Origin: Leucaena leucocephala
Taxonomy: Eukaryota; Streptophyta; Magnoliopsida; Fabales; Fabaceae
Direction: 5' to 3'
DNA: 64,000 nucleotides
Assembly: GCA_037074615.1 (NCBI GenBank)
Contig: CM073518.1
Location: 20,784,501 to 20,848,500 of the forward strand
Shown in pieces: positions 62,840 through 64,000 of this stretch (the stretch's first letter is position 1; the number at the start of each line of letters is the position of its first letter). A model generated the notes under the pieces. The model searched no databases, had not been told where the DNA came from, and saw only the letters and a program-made list of their open reading frames with translations. The position numbers were made by a program, and so were the translations under genes.

Positions 62840-64000
62840 TCATGATAAAAGAGGAGAGGTAGGACAGTAACCCCTCCCAACTGCTATCAATTTACTACTT
62901 ATTACAAAATACAACGTTGAATATATGTTATTTTTAGTTTGCTACTTGTTTGTTACTTATTAGTTATAGTACTCTGTTCGGTTCTATTTATTTTTAGTTT
63001 TTTATTATTTAAATAAAATTTTAAAACTTTATTTACTCCTTTTTAAAAAAAAAATTGTCCTTACTAAATATATTCTTAAAAAGTTTTATACTTTCCTACA
63101 TAAATCTTTGAATAGGGGTTAAAAAAGGAAAAAATATAATAAATGATCAATGTGATGTCTTCTTACTAAAAAAAAATCAATGTGATGTCTTGTAAATAAG
63201 ACCTCAAATTTCCACCATCAAATTCTTTATAAATAAGACTAGAGAGAATACAATCATATAATTTCTCCCTCATATTTATATTTGAATATTAGATCTTAAT
63301 AAGGGGTAAAAATTTAAAATTTTCACAAAATGCAAAAGTTCAAATGAATACTAGCATCCTATGTCTGAATTGGAGTAATGGTTTATGGAAAATATTGGTG
63401 GTGATATATATAGTTTCGATACATTATTTATCTGCTTATATTTTTTTCATTTTAAATAATTTTTTTTACATACACATAATTTTTTAGTCTTTAAAATCAT
63501 TGACAACTTTTATTTCACATAAATAGTGTTCTCTCAAACACTTAATACTACAAGATGTAAATGAATAAATTTTTCTAACAATCCTTATTGTTTGTTTTAA
63601 TTATCTAGATATTTCCTATATTTCAAAACCATAGACTTGTAGATTGAAACGGAATAGAGAAGGCCACTTCACGAAGTTATTAATTAATGAACAGGAAAGG
63701 GGGGCGGCCTTCAATTAATTTGCCGACAATCCTTGTCCCTATTTCTTCAACCGCCACATTTAATTAGCTACTATCATTTAACCACCCCTCTTCCTATAAT
63801 TATAACACTGACATGAACGGGTCGTGGATAGAAGTGACACGTACGCACTCCTCTGATCTTTATGAAAAAATCGATCTCTATGTAAATGTAATTTAAAGGA
63901 TGATGACATCTTTAATGATCCCCTAACACAAGGATCAGGGATCTTATTATGTGCAATTGGATTTGGATCATCTCCTTAATTAGATTATGTATCTTTCTTT
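62840..64000. repeat. Inter-block spacer, right copy
   Basis: Collinear with 45925-45993 and 46897-47990. No gene seen. By homology, about 0.65 kb beyond the window the next type A OSC remnant should begin. Confidence 0.7.

Overview
The window is nuclear DNA of a flowering plant, very probably a core eudicot. It is AT-rich, its genes are split into many short exons with GT/AG introns, it carries tRNA-derived SINEs, MITEs and a CACTA-like remnant, and one intron holds an insert that looks like plant mitochondrial DNA. The only recognisable genes are oxidosqualene cyclases (OSCs, triterpene synthases), all on the minus strand. I cannot name the species.

There are two tandem blocks of one ancestral unit: a complete OSC (type B) followed downstream by a decayed OSC (type A), then spacer. 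The left block runs from about 1 to 42758 and the right block from 42759 to about 60473; flank of a third copy starts at 60474. Gene B1 (complement 33992..41915) and gene B2 (complement 51150..59536) each assemble into 16 exons, 2265 coding nt and 754 residues, with the catalytic DCTAE motif and several QW repeats. They differ at roughly 30 residues. Both have MWFYCR where beta-amyrin synthases have MWCYCR, and GVPVSDCTAE where a Trp normally precedes the catalytic segment. They look like non-sterol triterpene cyclases of unknown product.

The striking feature is in the left block: a 7.0-kb segment running from intron 6 of B through the type A pseudogene is repeated five times head to tail (2130..37172), nearly identical. 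The copy next to the promoter (unit 5) supplies exons 7-16 of B1. Units 1-4 each carry a promoterless B 3' half (exons 7-16) plus a type A pseudogene. All five A copies share a stop in exon 8, lack exons 1-5, lack exons 10-11 (the DCTAE exon) and have a damaged last exon. Unit-specific SNPs are shuffled between units, suggesting dimer duplication or gene conversion. The right block was not amplified, and its A copy is decayed further and differently.

The three flank copies (1..1787, 42759..45230, 60474..62400) make insertions easy to date: a SINE, a Tourist-like MITE, a CACTA-like hairpin, a 537-bp dimeric insert and the organelle-like insert in B2 intron 1 are each present in one copy and absent from the others. 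The flanks imply more OSC copies on both sides of the window. No tRNA or rRNA gene, CRISPR array or other gene family was seen.
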